Assembly: GCA_947498325.1 (NCBI GenBank)
Contig: CANMKE010000016.1
Span: forward strand, 44,186-108,185
Length of the DNA stretch: 64,000 nucleotides
Direction: 5' to 3'
Origin: an uncultured Persicobacter sp.
GTDB lineage: Bacteria > Bacteroidota > Bacteroidia > Cytophagales > Cyclobacteriaceae
The notes beneath the pieces are model-generated. The model worked only from the letters and a program-made list of their open reading frames with translations, did not search any database and had not been told where the DNA came from. Position numbers and translations under genes: made by a program. Positions 44,811-54,130 of the stretch are shown here, piece by piece (the stretch's first letter is position 1; every line of letters starts with the position of its first letter).

Positions 44811-45219
44811 GTGTTGAGTAACTTCAATAATTCATTCAATATAGTTGGAAATGATAATTGATCCTTTTTTTCTGCCACTTAATTTATATCATTGTGCCCT
44901 TTCAGTAAATATTACTATTCGTTTTGGTCGTTGTTAGCAGTTGGACACTTTCACGGTACAGACGTGGCATGCAAGGTGGCTACCAAAGCGGTTTCTCTGT
45001 TTTCAGTGAGCCACCAAAAACAGTTGAGCAATTGCCTTGGGGGTTTATATCAAATGAGAAGAAGCAGGCGCATGAATATAATCTTGTTGATTTACACCGT
45101 TCATCTGTAGGAGAAATGCATGCAGGCGACCATCGTAAAGTAATTACTTTAAGCCCTTTTGGTGACCATTCAGGGGGAAGTATTTAAATTGGCGATCAGA
45201 AAATGAAACACATAAAATA
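44811..45219. other. Gap between hydrolase and CE2 esterase
   Basis: About 409 nt separating divergent genes. It holds one possible small frame (44969-45187, listed separately). No terminator or clear promoter box was seen. Confidence 0.4.
44969..45187 (+). CDS. Possible small protein or gene remnant, 72 residues
   Basis: The frame begins MQGGYQSGFSVFSEPPKT and ends HSGGSI, 32 nt before the next gene. Composition is protein-like (NEKKQAHEYNLVDLHRSS), but no family is recognised and no clear ribosome site is seen. A shifted overlapping frame of similar length makes chance or remnant coding possible. Confidence 0.3.
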   Translation: MQGGYQSGFSVFSEPPKTVEQLPWGFISNEKKQAHEYNLVDLHRSSVGEMHAGDHRKVITLSPFGDHSGGSI

Positions 45220-46233
45220 ATGGAATTTTTTAAAGCGACGGAACAGCAATTGTTCCATTTTAATGGCAGGGGTTATTTCGATGCCAAAGACGAAGCATTT
45301 ATTTTTGGCAATGCGGGGACGAATATTCGGTTTTCCTTTTCAGGGGATGCATTACGGCTATCTGTTGGGTTAAAGAAGCGATTGATTTCGAACGCTAATT
45401 TTGTTCGGGTGCTGATTGACGGGCAGGATCACGGTCGATTTCCAGTTAAATCAAGGCGGCAGGCGCTGGACTTCCACAAACTGACCGACGGACGCCATTT
45501 TGTGGAGGTGATTAAAGAAACCGAAAGTTTTTGTGGATTGCTCGCCTTTTATGGGGCTGAGGCCTCTTCTGTTTTTAAAGAGGAAGCGCGGCAATGCAAG
45601 CCAATTTTATTTATTGGAGATTCCATGACCAACGGTTGGGGCAACAGGGTTTCGGACGACGAACTTCAGGACTGGACGGGCAGCTCTTCCGCTTTTGAAG
45701 GTTTTGCCGTGCAGTCTGCGCACGATTTAAAGGCGGATTATGCCTTGAATGCGATTTCGGGATTTGGGCTGTATCGCAACTGGAATGTGGAAGACGACTG
45801 CCTGCCTTTGCATTATGCGAAAACCTTTATGCCGCTGGCTGCCCAGCCTGAAAGCGGTACGGAAGAGGCGCCATCGCTTGTTGTGATTGCCCTCGGCACC
45901 AATGATATCTCTTCAGGAGACGGGGAGCATTATCGTTCGCCTTTTGATGCCCAGCAATTTATATCCGCCTATATCGACTTTATCCACCATTTGTCGGAAT
46001 TGTATCAGCAGCCGCGGTTTTTGCTAATTAACAGTGTGATGTACGGTGGAGAAAAACATGAAATTATTAACCAAACCTTACGTAAGGTTGTTCATCAGGT
46101 AACAGCGCTGCCAATCGATTTGCTCCTCATGCCACCTATGGCATGCGAAGGACTTTCGGAACACCCGAGCACAGCAGAGCACCGTTTGATGGCCGATTTG
46201 CTTACTGACAAGATTAAACAAATGGGATACTGA
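45220..46233 (+). CDS. SGNH/GDSL esterase of carbohydrate esterase family 2 type
   Basis: A 337-residue protein. An N-terminal beta-sandwich (~15-115, RFSFSGDALRLSVGLKKR) is followed by an SGNH hydrolase domain. The nucleophile Ser is in LFIGDSMTNGWG; the oxyanion Asn is in ALGTNDISSG; the His is in EGLSEHPSTAEH. The order, N-terminal jelly roll then SGNH, matches CE2 deacetylases acting on acetylated sugars. No signal peptide is seen, which is unusual for CE2 enzymes; it may be cytosolic. It is a single gene. Confidence 0.82.
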   Translation: MEFFKATEQQLFHFNGRGYFDAKDEAFIFGNAGTNIRFSFSGDALRLSVGLKKRLISNANFVRVLIDGQDHGRFPVKSRRQALDFHKLTDGRHFVEVIKETESFCGLLAFYGAEASSVFKEEARQCKPILFIGDSMTNGWGNRVSDDELQDWTGSSSAFEGFAVQSAHDLKADYALNAISGFGLYRNWNVEDDCLPLHYAKTFMPLAAQPESGTEEAPSLVVIALGTNDISSGDGEHYRSPFDAQQFISAYIDFIHHLSELYQQPRFLLINSVMYGGEKHEIINQTLRKVVHQVTALPIDLLLMPPMACEGLSEHPSTAEHRLMADLLTDKIKQMGY

Positions 46234-46314
46234 GTTTATTTTTGTTTATCTTTTAAAAAAAATTATTAAACACTAAAAATTTTTATTTCGCCATAGGGGC
46301 TTGTGAGGGCTGTT

Positions 46315-46348
46315 TTGGGATAAAAATAGCCCAAACTCATTATCTTTG
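46315..46348 (+). promoter_or_regulatory. Promoter of the MerR-type regulator
   Basis: TTG (46315-46317) and TATCTTTG (46341-46348) with 23-nt spacing fit the Bacteroidota consensus. An inverted repeat overlaps its right end. Confidence 0.45.
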
Positions 46349-46379
46349 TTTAAGTAAAACTAATTTATAGTTAAACAAA
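46345..46379. promoter_or_regulatory. Inverted repeat over the MerR-gene promoter, likely operator
   Basis: TTTGTTTAAGTAAA on the left and the near-complement TTTATAGTTAAACAAA on the right surround a short centre. It covers the -7 box and the likely start of transcription, so it could be an autoregulatory site for the MerR-type protein 117 nt downstream. Confidence 0.5.
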
Positions 46380-46495
46380 AATGTCGTTAAGCACGTTTTT
46401 GTTTATGAAAGCAATCAACAGGTTAGTGGAGCGATAATGTTTTGAGTTTCTGACTAACCAAGTGTTAAAAATTTGATTTAAGCAAAATTGGTGAT

Positions 46496-47398
46496 ATGGA
46501 AGCGTTTAACATTATTGACATTGAGCAACTAACAGGGATTAAAGCACATACTTTACGCATCTGGGAGCAACGCTATAATTTTTTGACTCCCAATCGTGAC
46601 GATACAAATAACAGATGGTACACCAATGTGGACCTCAAGATGATTTTGGAAATTGCCCTGTTGAAGGACAATGATTACAGGATTTCTAAAATTGTGCAAT
46701 ATTCACCGGTTCAGCGGGCGGAAATGGCGCAGACAATCATTGCGCGTTTTTCGAATGTGAATGAAATGTTGATGGGATTGTTGCTTGAAATGGCACAAGG
46801 AAAGCAAGAGGGATTTGAGAAGTTGTTGGCTTCCATTATTCTGAAACTGGGCTCGGATGAAGCACTTACCGATGTGGTGTACCCACTATTGAAGCGAACA
46901 GGCATTTTGTGGCATCGTCCGATTGTTACCGTTAATCAAACGGATTTGGTACGAGCAGTAGTGCAGGAACATTTACGTTATGTGATCAGGACGCAGCAAA
47001 TTAAAATGGAGCAGCCAGAGCGCAGTTACTTATTGTATTTGCCAGAAGGGGAGACCGAGCAGCTGGCCATTATGTTTGCACAGTTCCTGATTCAGCAAGA
47101 GGGAAATGAAGTCCATTTGCTTTCAAAACCTCAGCTGCCTGAGCAATTGAAGGAGAATGTTCTTAAATATAAGCCAGATTGCATCATGACCGTGATGAAC
47201 ACTTTTCCAGGTTCATTCCTGACAGCACAGGCTTATGTGGATGAACTTTCAAATACCTATCCGAATTTGCCGATTCTGGTAACGGGAAAGCAGATCATGG
47301 GACAGGGAATTATTGAGCCAAGGAATGTCAACATCCTGAATAAATTGCAGGACCTTGTGGACTTTATGGCGGACTTTCAACTGGAAGAAATCTATTAA
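46496..47398 (+). CDS. MerR-family regulator with degenerate B12-binding-like domain
   Basis: A 300-residue regulator in the CarH/LitR style. Residues 1-~70 are a MerR winged helix (LTGIKAHTLRIWEQRYNFLTPNR). Residues ~80-165 form the helical bundle that caps cobalamin in CarH. Residues ~175-295 are a Rossmann-like B12 domain. In CarH a His in ExHxxG binds cobalt; here the stretch reads Glu186-T-E-Q-L-A, so the His and Gly are gone. The protein probably does not bind B12 or sense light that way. GGTGAT lies before the start. It has a promoter-like box and inverted repeat upstream and a terminator downstream. Neighbours are not carotenoid or photolyase genes. Confidence 0.88.
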   Translation: MEAFNIIDIEQLTGIKAHTLRIWEQRYNFLTPNRDDTNNRWYTNVDLKMILEIALLKDNDYRISKIVQYSPVQRAEMAQTIIARFSNVNEMLMGLLLEMAQGKQEGFEKLLASIILKLGSDEALTDVVYPLLKRTGILWHRPIVTVNQTDLVRAVVQEHLRYVIRTQQIKMEQPERSYLLYLPEGETEQLAIMFAQFLIQQEGNEVHLLSKPQLPEQLKENVLKYKPDCIMTVMNTFPGSFLTAQAYVDELSNTYPNLPILVTGKQIMGQGIIEPRNVNILNKLQDLVDFMADFQLEEIY

Positions 47399-47490
47399 AG
47401 GTCAGTTATTATTTTCTGATTAAAATGATGAATACTGATAAATCATAACCCGTAATTCATCGTGCCGTATTTTGCCAAATATGTTTAGCC

Positions 47491-47530
47491 AAAAAAATCC
47501 CTCAACTTAGCTGTTGAGGGATTTTGTATT
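47491..47530 (+). terminator. Terminator between MerR regulator and M3 peptidase
   Basis: Thirteen-base-pair stem (47494-47506 with 47513-47525) and 6-nt loop with T-rich tail; A-rich on the other side, so it can work in both directions. Confidence 0.82.
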
Positions 47531-47685
47531 TTTCGGCCACCTTAATGATGGTCTATGATTGGCTTGTTTTTAAAACTTTCCACCCTACTGAAAATTCAGC
47601 TTATTGGAACTGATTTTGAATTATTTTTCAACAGCTCAACGATACGCTAAATTTTTGTCGCGGATTTTAAGTTCTAAACACGTGC

Positions 47686-49839
47686 TTAGTTTACTGGAAA
47701 ACCGCGATCTCTTAATAAGGCGTCAATTTTTGCATCTCGGCCACGGAACTGTCGGTATGCAACTGCAGGGTCAACGGCATTTCGCGGAGCAAAAAGGTAT
47801 TTCACCAGTTTGTCAGCCACTTCTTTATCGTAAAATCCACCTTTGGATTCTGCAAACATCTCGGCAGCATCTGAAGTCAGTACATCGGCCCACAGGTAGC
47901 CATAGTATGCAGCGGCATAACCTTCACCGCTGAAAATGTGACCAAACTGCGTTGAACGGTGACGCATCACAATCTCTTTAGGCATCTTCAAGTCCGCTAA
48001 AGTTTTTTGCTCGAATTCACGTGGATTTAAATTCGATGGGTCTTTCAGCATGTGGTACTTCATGTCCATCAGCGCTGACGACAGATATTCAACAGTGGCA
48101 AACCCTTGGTTGAAAGTGGAGGCCGCTTTGATTTTCTTCACCAGTGAAGCAGGCATTGGCTCACCAGTTTTATTGTGCTTCAGGTAGTTGTTAATCACGT
48201 AGTCAGTGCCCAACCAGCGTTCGAGAAGTTGCGACTGAAATTCGGTATAATCACGAACACCACCATCGAGCGTTGGGTATTTGATATTCGAGCTCAGGAA
48301 GTGCAGGGCGTGCCCAAATTCATGAAAGAAAGTTTCTGCATCCGACCAAGAAACCAAAACAGATTCACCTGGTGCAGGCTTAATGAAATTCGAGTTGTTC
48401 GATGCCAAAACATCAGTTTCTTTGTCCATGAAGCTATGACTGCGATAGGTCGTTGCCCAGGCGCCAGAGCGTTTCCCTTTGCGTGCAAAAGGATCAAGGT
48501 ACCACAAACCGATATGTTTTCCTGAGGTCAGGTCGGTGACTTCCCAAACTTTTACATCCTCCTGAAAAACAGGAACACTGCCGTCAGTAATTGGGGTAAA
48601 TTTGAAGTTGAAAAGTTTTCCTGCCACATCAAACATGGCTTCACGCAATTTGTCGAGCTGCAAATACTGTTTTACCTCATCAGAATTAAGATCATACTTT
48701 TTCTTGCGAACTTTTTCCGCATAGAAACGATAATCCCACGGCTCAATTTTGAATTTTCCGCCTTCAGCATTCACAATCGCCTGCATGTCCTTAACCTCTT
48801 TCTTTACACGTTCCAAAGCTTTAGGCCACACCTTATTCATCAGAGCATAAGCATTTTCAGGTGTTTTGGCCATGCGGTTTTGTAATCTCCAGCTGGCAAA
48901 ATTATCAAAGCCCATCAAGTTTACGCGCTCTGTTCTTAAAGTAAGAATCTTCGTGATGTTCTCATTGTTATCATGCTTATCGCCATTGTCGCCACGCATA
49001 ATATAGTTGTGCCATACTTTTTTGCGCAATTCGCGATCAGTGGAATAAGTAAGAAATGGCTCCATAACCGATCGGGTGTTGGTAATGGCATATTCTCCCT
49101 GATGGCCCCTGTCTTCAGCGGCTTTGGCGGCAGCAGCCACAAAAGAATCGGGCAGGCCGCCTAATTGGTCTTTTTTTAGGTAAACAACATAGCCTTCTTC
49201 ATCTGCAAGAACATTGTTGGAGAAGTTGGTATACAGAGAAGACAATTCCTTGTTGATCTCCGCATAGCGGGCTTTGGCTTTTGCATCCAAATTGGCGCCA
49301 TTCATGGTATAATATTCATACGTCAGCTCCACAACACGTTGCTGTTGCTCAGGAAGCGGGTTCTTCTGCGCATCTTCATAAACTTTTTTGATGCGTTGGA
49401 ACAGCTTTTCATTCTGAAGAATTTTCGAGCTGAAGGCCGAAATTTTTGGTGCCATTTCTGACTGTAGCGCTCGGAAGTCCTCATTCGACATATTACTCGA
49501 ATAAATGCCATAGTAAACAAATACACGATCCAATGCTTTGCCAGATTTTTCCATGGCAAGAATGGTATTGTCGAAAGTCGCAGGCGCGCTGTTATTGGCA
49601 ATGGCCTCGATTTGTTGCAGTTTTTCAGCCATTCCTTGTTCAAGGGCAGGTTTCAGGTCTGCAACGGTCATTTTATCGAAAGCAGGGGTTTCGAATTTCC
49701 CGCCCCAGGTCGCTAATAGGGGATTTTCTTTCATAGTGGCGTCAGCAGTTTGTTCGGCGCCGCTTTGGCAGGCAGAAAGCAGGGTAAAACACCCTACCAA
49801 AACCATCGCAGGACGCTTCAATTTGGTAATTATGCTCAT
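47686..49839 (-). CDS. dcp: M3-family metallopeptidase lipoprotein (Dcp/oligopeptidase type)
   Basis: A 717-residue zinc peptidase. The lipobox LLSACQSG anchors it, probably at the outer or inner membrane facing the periplasm. An N-terminal helical region precedes the catalytic domain with TFFHEFGHALHF, where the two His of HEFGH bind zinc and the Glu is catalytic. The third ligand is the Glu of DYTEFQSQ. Length and motifs fit peptidyl-dipeptidase Dcp and oligopeptidase A; the periplasmic lipoprotein form is common in Bacteroidota. It trims peptides of moderate size. It is a single gene. Confidence 0.92.
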   Translation of the reverse strand: MSIITKLKRPAMVLVGCFTLLSACQSGAEQTADATMKENPLLATWGGKFETPAFDKMTVADLKPALEQGMAEKLQQIEAIANNSAPATFDNTILAMEKSGKALDRVFVYYGIYSSNMSNEDFRALQSEMAPKISAFSSKILQNEKLFQRIKKVYEDAQKNPLPEQQQRVVELTYEYYTMNGANLDAKAKARYAEINKELSSLYTNFSNNVLADEEGYVVYLKKDQLGGLPDSFVAAAAKAAEDRGHQGEYAITNTRSVMEPFLTYSTDRELRKKVWHNYIMRGDNGDKHDNNENITKILTLRTERVNLMGFDNFASWRLQNRMAKTPENAYALMNKVWPKALERVKKEVKDMQAIVNAEGGKFKIEPWDYRFYAEKVRKKKYDLNSDEVKQYLQLDKLREAMFDVAGKLFNFKFTPITDGSVPVFQEDVKVWEVTDLTSGKHIGLWYLDPFARKGKRSGAWATTYRSHSFMDKETDVLASNNSNFIKPAPGESVLVSWSDAETFFHEFGHALHFLSSNIKYPTLDGGVRDYTEFQSQLLERWLGTDYVINNYLKHNKTGEPMPASLVKKIKAASTFNQGFATVEYLSSALMDMKYHMLKDPSNLNPREFEQKTLADLKMPKEIVMRHRSTQFGHIFSGEGYAAAYYGYLWADVLTSDAAEMFAESKGGFYDKEVADKLVKYLFAPRNAVDPAVAYRQFRGRDAKIDALLRDRGFPVN

Positions 49840-50072
49840 CGGTGAATAAATTGGATGAATAATAAAAATAGATTTAGGGTAAAGTTAAGAAAAAAACAGA
49901 TGTTGATTTTCGATGAGCAAGTCTTTTTAGGCGTAATGAGCTGTGCTTTTATTTAAATTATTTCAAGAACCGTGTGAGGTATATGATTTATTTATCAAAA
50001 TAACCTGCGGACTTTGTCCCATTTCAGCACTATTGTTTATGAAACCACTACCATAAAACTAAATCATCGATT

Positions 50073-50579
50073 ATGAAAAAATTCTTTTTATTATTGATAG
50101 CCTCCATGAGCATGTTCGCTTGCTCTGACAATGATCCCTTTGATAACGCCCAAACGGTGGTAAAAGGAATGGTGACTTTTGGGGAAATGGAGGAAGAATT
50201 TGAATGCGTAAATGGTGCGGGACCAACCCTAACTTTTGAAGTGCCTTCAGGGACCGAAGAAATGGTGGTTGTGATTTCTGGGGTGAACATCACGGTGAAT
50301 GAAAAAAATGCGCAGAAGCATGGTGTGCCATCATCGACTTTGTTTACTGAAGAGGGCAGACGTGTTCCTGGCCGATACAGTGTTTCGCAACAGACGATCA
50401 CTTTTGAATGGACTGAATCGGAGGTTGATCCAGCTTCGGATGATGATGAGGAGGAAGAAACGACGACCAAAAGCTATTCAATCAATGTAGGTCAGGGCTT
50501 CATCGCAGAAGGTTTCCCAGTAAGTTCATTTTTAGCTTATGGCTTTGGACTTGAGCTAATGCCTGAAATTGAGGAATAA
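50073..50579 (+). CDS. Small lipoprotein of unknown function, 168 residues
   Basis: Lipobox SMFACSDN (Cys17) follows a short signal. The mature part is beta-rich and acidic, with a run of Asp/Glu (DDDEEEE) at about residues 128-136, then a short C-terminal domain. No family was recognised. It is transcribed alone with a terminator after it. Confidence 0.8.
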   Translation: MKKFFLLLIASMSMFACSDNDPFDNAQTVVKGMVTFGEMEEEFECVNGAGPTLTFEVPSGTEEMVVVISGVNITVNEKNAQKHGVPSSTLFTEEGRRVPGRYSVSQQTITFEWTESEVDPASDDDEEEETTTKSYSINVGQGFIAEGFPVSSFLAYGFGLELMPEIEE

Positions 50580-50661
50580 ACCATAAAAAATAAACATCAG
50601 TACTGGTTTTACAACCAGGAAATACAATACTTTTTCCCTAAACATCTACCTATTTTTTTTT

Positions 50662-50692
50662 AACCACTCTCTTTATTGAGAGTGGTTTTTTT
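50662..50692 (+). terminator. Terminator after small lipoprotein gene
   Basis: Stem AACCACTCTC / GAGAGTGGTT with a 6-nt loop and seven T. Confidence 0.88.
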
Positions 50693-50833
50693 GGGTCTGA
50701 AGTATTGATACTTTGGTAGGTGAATTACTCCATAATTTTAAGCCGACAGGCCATGACTACTGATGACTACTGAGCTTTGCGGGTCGAAAATATTGTTCGT
50801 AGCCCATTGAAAACAAAGCTTCCGCTCTTGTGG

Positions 50834-50895
50834 AGGCGTTGTATGGGACGTCCGTATTGTGAGGTGCCACAATTTCGGACGCCTATGATCATAGG
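50834..50895. repeat. Chained palindromes, REP-like block
   Basis: An outer pair AGGCGT / ACGCCT (50834-50839, 50879-50884) surrounds an inner hairpin (GTCCG-T-ATTGTG with CACAAT-TT-CGGAC). A perfect 14-nt palindrome CCTATGATCATAGG (50882-50895) ends at the scramblase gene's stop codon. It has no T run, so it looks like an intergenic repeat rather than a plain terminator. Confidence 0.5.
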
Positions 50896-51495
50896 TTATT
50901 CTTTCAATACCATATCGATACACATCACCGCGGCAATAATCATCTTTCTTAGCGGATGCTGTGCAGGGACCTGATCAGAAATTTCAAGCACATAATTGTC
51001 TGCGGTAGTAAAGAGTTCCTTAGCCATGCCCGCCCATTTTTTTGAAATGTGGGCAAACTCTTTTTCTCCATGCACAAAGCGGAAATCCCAGGAGGTCCAC
51101 TTGCCCTTCAGCTGACAAAGCTCTTCGCCCTGAGGGTTGTACAGGTTGAATTTTCCTCCTATGGAAAAGAATTTTTGTTTGAAATAGCCGATCAACTGAT
51201 CTTTTTCATCAAAAACTTCCACATGGGACAGGAAAATAGAGATGCCTCTTTTGATTGTCAGGATTTTACGGCCTTGCTGATCTTTCAGCTCAATATTAAA
51301 AGGAGTTGCTCGCTTATAGTCTGTGAAGCGGAAAATTTTGGTGAAAATACCGAGATTTTCTTCGCGGCAGGTCATCAGGATCTCCTGAGTTTCTGGATGA
51401 AGAATGTCGTAATTGTTAGCAGCTTTGAACATTCCCACATGCTCTTTTACAAAGAAAGCATTCAGGTCCGTTACGGAATTTAAAGTAGTATCCAT
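50896..51495 (-). CDS. Phospholipid scramblase / LURP-one-related protein
   Basis: A 199-residue protein of the scramblase/tubby-like fold. It begins with LNAFFVKEHVGMFKAANNYDI and goes through regularly spaced beta strands (GRKILTIKRGISIFLSHVEVFD, LIGYFKQKFFSIGGKFNLYN, WTSWDFRFVHGEKEFAHISKKW). It closes with a hydrophobic helix (MIIAAVMCIDMVLKE) that may touch membrane. In eukaryotes members move lipids across membranes or bind membranes; in bacteria the role is unknown. A palindrome block follows the stop codon. Confidence 0.8.
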   Translation of the reverse strand: MDTTLNSVTDLNAFFVKEHVGMFKAANNYDILHPETQEILMTCREENLGIFTKIFRFTDYKRATPFNIELKDQQGRKILTIKRGISIFLSHVEVFDEKDQLIGYFKQKFFSIGGKFNLYNPQGEELCQLKGKWTSWDFRFVHGEKEFAHISKKWAGMAKELFTTADNYVLEISDQVPAQHPLRKMIIAAVMCIDMVLKE

Positions 51496-52261
51496 GAAAA
51501 AAATAGTTATTTACGGTCTAATGTATGGTATTTATTTTTATAATTTACTATCTGTACACTTATTTAAGTGCATGTTTGAAGCTTCAAATTTAAAGTAGCA
51601 TGTTGAGTTTGTAAATATGTGTTCCCCTATACGCACAAGCGTGTTATTCCCATTTGGTTTTGTGTGTTCTTATTTTTTTGCGCTATTCCATATCGTGTAA
51701 TCGTCTATCAATGAATAATAATTGCGGTTTTATGTATTCTTTTGAAGGATTTTTGGTGAAGTTTAAAATATATTACTGCTCTGAATTCAGGGTGATTTTA
51801 TGTTTGTAGATTACTCATATTCACGCCTATTTTTCAGGGTATCATTAATCGACTATCGTTCATGCGTCTTTATGGTCGCTTAGCATGGTGAAGTAGCAGG
51901 CGCTTGTGGGTGTTCTTGCTGTGAATATTTCCCTGTTTGAAATTAATTTCGAGCGGTTCATGGGGCTTTTCGGAGGATATTTTTTGAATTTTATGTTAAA
52001 AATTTTAAGTGTTTTTTATGTCGAGATTTGGCATCGTTGCAATCGTCTGAGGTGAGTTTAATTTTGGGGTTATTGTATTTGTAGATTGGTGATTATTATT
52101 TTAAAAATCATAGTTGTTAATACAGTTTTAATCAATATTTCATACCTGTATTTTGGTCGTTAAATCAATGATCAAGCGTATAAATTACTTTATATTTGTG
52201 AGTTACCTTGCGGAATATGCTAAAAGGTAAAAAAATTTCAGACTCACAGATCCAAGATTGA
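51496..52261. other. Long AT-rich gap, nothing assigned
   Basis: 766 nt between divergent genes with no coding frame. A TATATTTG box at 52191-52198 fits a -7 element about 63 nt before the pafA start, but no TTG is found at -33. No GC-rich hairpin was seen. Confidence 0.5.
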
Positions 52262-53941
52262 ATGAAGAAGCACCTACTGTTATTGACTGCGCTTTGCCTC
52301 TCGGCCCTTAGCGTATTTGCTCAAAAAAAGACTCCTCTGAAGCGCCCTAAAATGGTCGTGGGGATTATCGTTGACCAAATGCGATATGATTATATCACCC
52401 GTTTTTGGGATGAATTCAGCGAAGATGGATTCAAGCGTATGGTGAAAGAAGGAACCACCTTCAGAGATATGCACTATAACTATGCGCCGACTTGTACTGG
52501 CCCAGGACATTCCACCGTTTGGTCAGGGGCTTACCCTGCGAATTCGGGTATCGCCAATAACAGTTTTTACGATCGTAAAAGTGGTAAAATGGTGTATTGC
52601 GTTACCGACACCACCCAGACTACCGTTGGAGCCAATGACGAATACGGGCAGTGTTCTCCGTTCCGCATGAAGGTCACCAACCTGGGCGATGAGCTGAAGA
52701 TGGTTTCGAACCAACGTTCAAAAGTCATTGCAGTAAGTTTCAAAGACCGCGCGGCAGTATTGCCTGGTGGGCATTTTGCTGATGGTGCTTTTTGGTTTGA
52801 TTATAAAACGGGCGACTTCATTTCTTCTTCTTACTATATGAAGGGAAAAGATTTACCAGCATGGGTTCAGGCTTATAACCAACAAAAACGTGCCGCGCAA
52901 TTGGTGAAGCAACCGTGGAAATTACTTTTTGCTGAAGACCATTACAGTGCTTCGATTCAAGACAATAATCGCTATGAAGGCTTATTTACTGGCGAAAAAA
53001 CACCAACATTCCCACACGATATCAAAGCGATTTCACGTCGTGAAAAGCGCAAAGGAAAGCCTGAATACGGTATTTTGGCCAAAACGCCCTGGGGTAACCA
53101 ACTGACTGTTGAGATGGCAGAGGCGGCGATCAAAGGGGAGCAGCTTGGAACACATGCTTTCCCTGATATGTTGTCGGTTTCGTTCTCCTGTACTGATTAT
53201 GTGGGGCATCAGTTTGCTCCTAATTCCCGCGAGGTAGAAGATATTTATTTGCGCCTGGACCGTCAGTTGGCACAATTGTTCAAAACCATTGACAGTACCG
53301 TGGGCATGAACAATGTTGTGGTATTCTTGACTGCCGATCATGCGGGTGCTTTCAATGCCAACTACGTCCATGATTTAGGTTTTCAGCCTGCGGTATATGT
53401 AAAAGGCGAAGACCTTGTTGCACAAACCAAAGCGGTTTTGAACAGCAAATACGGTCAGGCCAATTGGGTGATGGGTTATTATGGAGAACAAATCTACCTG
53501 AACCGTCAGTTGATTGCGCAAAAAGGGCTGAACCTTGCGGAAGTTCAGAAAACTGCTGCCGACGAGCTGATGAAAAATGAATATGTGAAAGAGGTGGCTA
53601 CCGAGCAAGATTTGCTTTCGGGCAATTTTACAGAAGGCTATAAAGCTTTACTGAAAAGAGGTTGTCATCCCGAAAATTCTGGCGATCTGTTTATGGTGTA
53701 TCAATCTGGTGTATTAATGCAGTGGGGAGATCAACAAACAGGAACCTCACATTCTATGACGTATAATTATGATACCCATGTGCCTTATTTGATGATGGGC
53801 TACGATGTACCAAAAGGCAAGGAGGTCAATCAGAAAGTGGCCATCACGCAGATTGCTCCTACCATCGCCAATAAATTAAAAATGACCGCCCCATCAGCGG
53901 CTTTTGAACCTGTGTTGCCTTTAGTTTGTGGCGCAAATTAA
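52262..53941 (+). CDS. pafA: PafA-type alkaline phosphatase
   Basis: A 559-residue periplasmic phosphomonoesterase. Residues 1-21 are a signal peptide. Key residues line up with PafA of Elizabethkingia: Asp38 in VDQMRYDY, nucleophile Thr79 in APTCTGPGHST, Asn100, the Lys161-Asp-Arg163 pair, Asp312 and His316 in SCTDYVGH, Asp359-His360 in LTADH, and a C-terminal His in GTSHSM. PafA releases phosphate from many organic esters and is secreted by many Bacteroidota. It is a single gene with a strong terminator. Confidence 0.94.
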   Translation: MKKHLLLLTALCLSALSVFAQKKTPLKRPKMVVGIIVDQMRYDYITRFWDEFSEDGFKRMVKEGTTFRDMHYNYAPTCTGPGHSTVWSGAYPANSGIANNSFYDRKSGKMVYCVTDTTQTTVGANDEYGQCSPFRMKVTNLGDELKMVSNQRSKVIAVSFKDRAAVLPGGHFADGAFWFDYKTGDFISSSYYMKGKDLPAWVQAYNQQKRAAQLVKQPWKLLFAEDHYSASIQDNNRYEGLFTGEKTPTFPHDIKAISRREKRKGKPEYGILAKTPWGNQLTVEMAEAAIKGEQLGTHAFPDMLSVSFSCTDYVGHQFAPNSREVEDIYLRLDRQLAQLFKTIDSTVGMNNVVVFLTADHAGAFNANYVHDLGFQPAVYVKGEDLVAQTKAVLNSKYGQANWVMGYYGEQIYLNRQLIAQKGLNLAEVQKTAADELMKNEYVKEVATEQDLLSGNFTEGYKALLKRGCHPENSGDLFMVYQSGVLMQWGDQQTGTSHSMTYNYDTHVPYLMMGYDVPKGKEVNQKVAITQIAPTIANKLKMTAPSAAFEPVLPLVCGAN

Positions 53942-53970
53942 TGTTCAATTGAATTTTGAAATGATGAACT

Positions 53971-53997
53971 AAACCGCCCTTTGTGGCGGTTTTTTTT
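53971..53997 (+). terminator. Terminator after pafA
   Basis: Stem AAACCGCC / GGCGGTTT with a 6-nt loop and seven T, 30 nt after the stop. Confidence 0.88.
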
Positions 53998-54130
53998 ATG
54001 CCTGAATTTTTTTCAGCAGCCTATTTTTCCACTTCAGTGTGCAGTATTTCCGTTTCGCGCAATCAGGGGTTTAGCATGCATGCCGCATCCATTATTTTTG
54101 AGCTGTAATCATCAATAAATCAATAAACTA

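Larger units (their letters stand above)
50580..50895. other. Gap holding a terminator and a palindromic repeat block
   Basis: About 316 nt between the small lipoprotein and the scramblase-like gene. It holds the lipoprotein terminator (50662-50692) and a dense block of inverted repeats (50834-50895, listed separately). Confidence 0.5.

Noticed and set aside
47604..47933. Plus-strand frame of 109 residues overlapping the M3 peptidase end
   Set aside because: It overlaps the conserved 3' end of the peptidase on the opposite strand and is unlike any protein family.
50738..50923. Minus-strand 61-residue frame across the palindrome block
   Set aside because: It overlaps the scramblase gene end and is built from the palindromic repeats, so it is more likely a repeat artefact than a gene.
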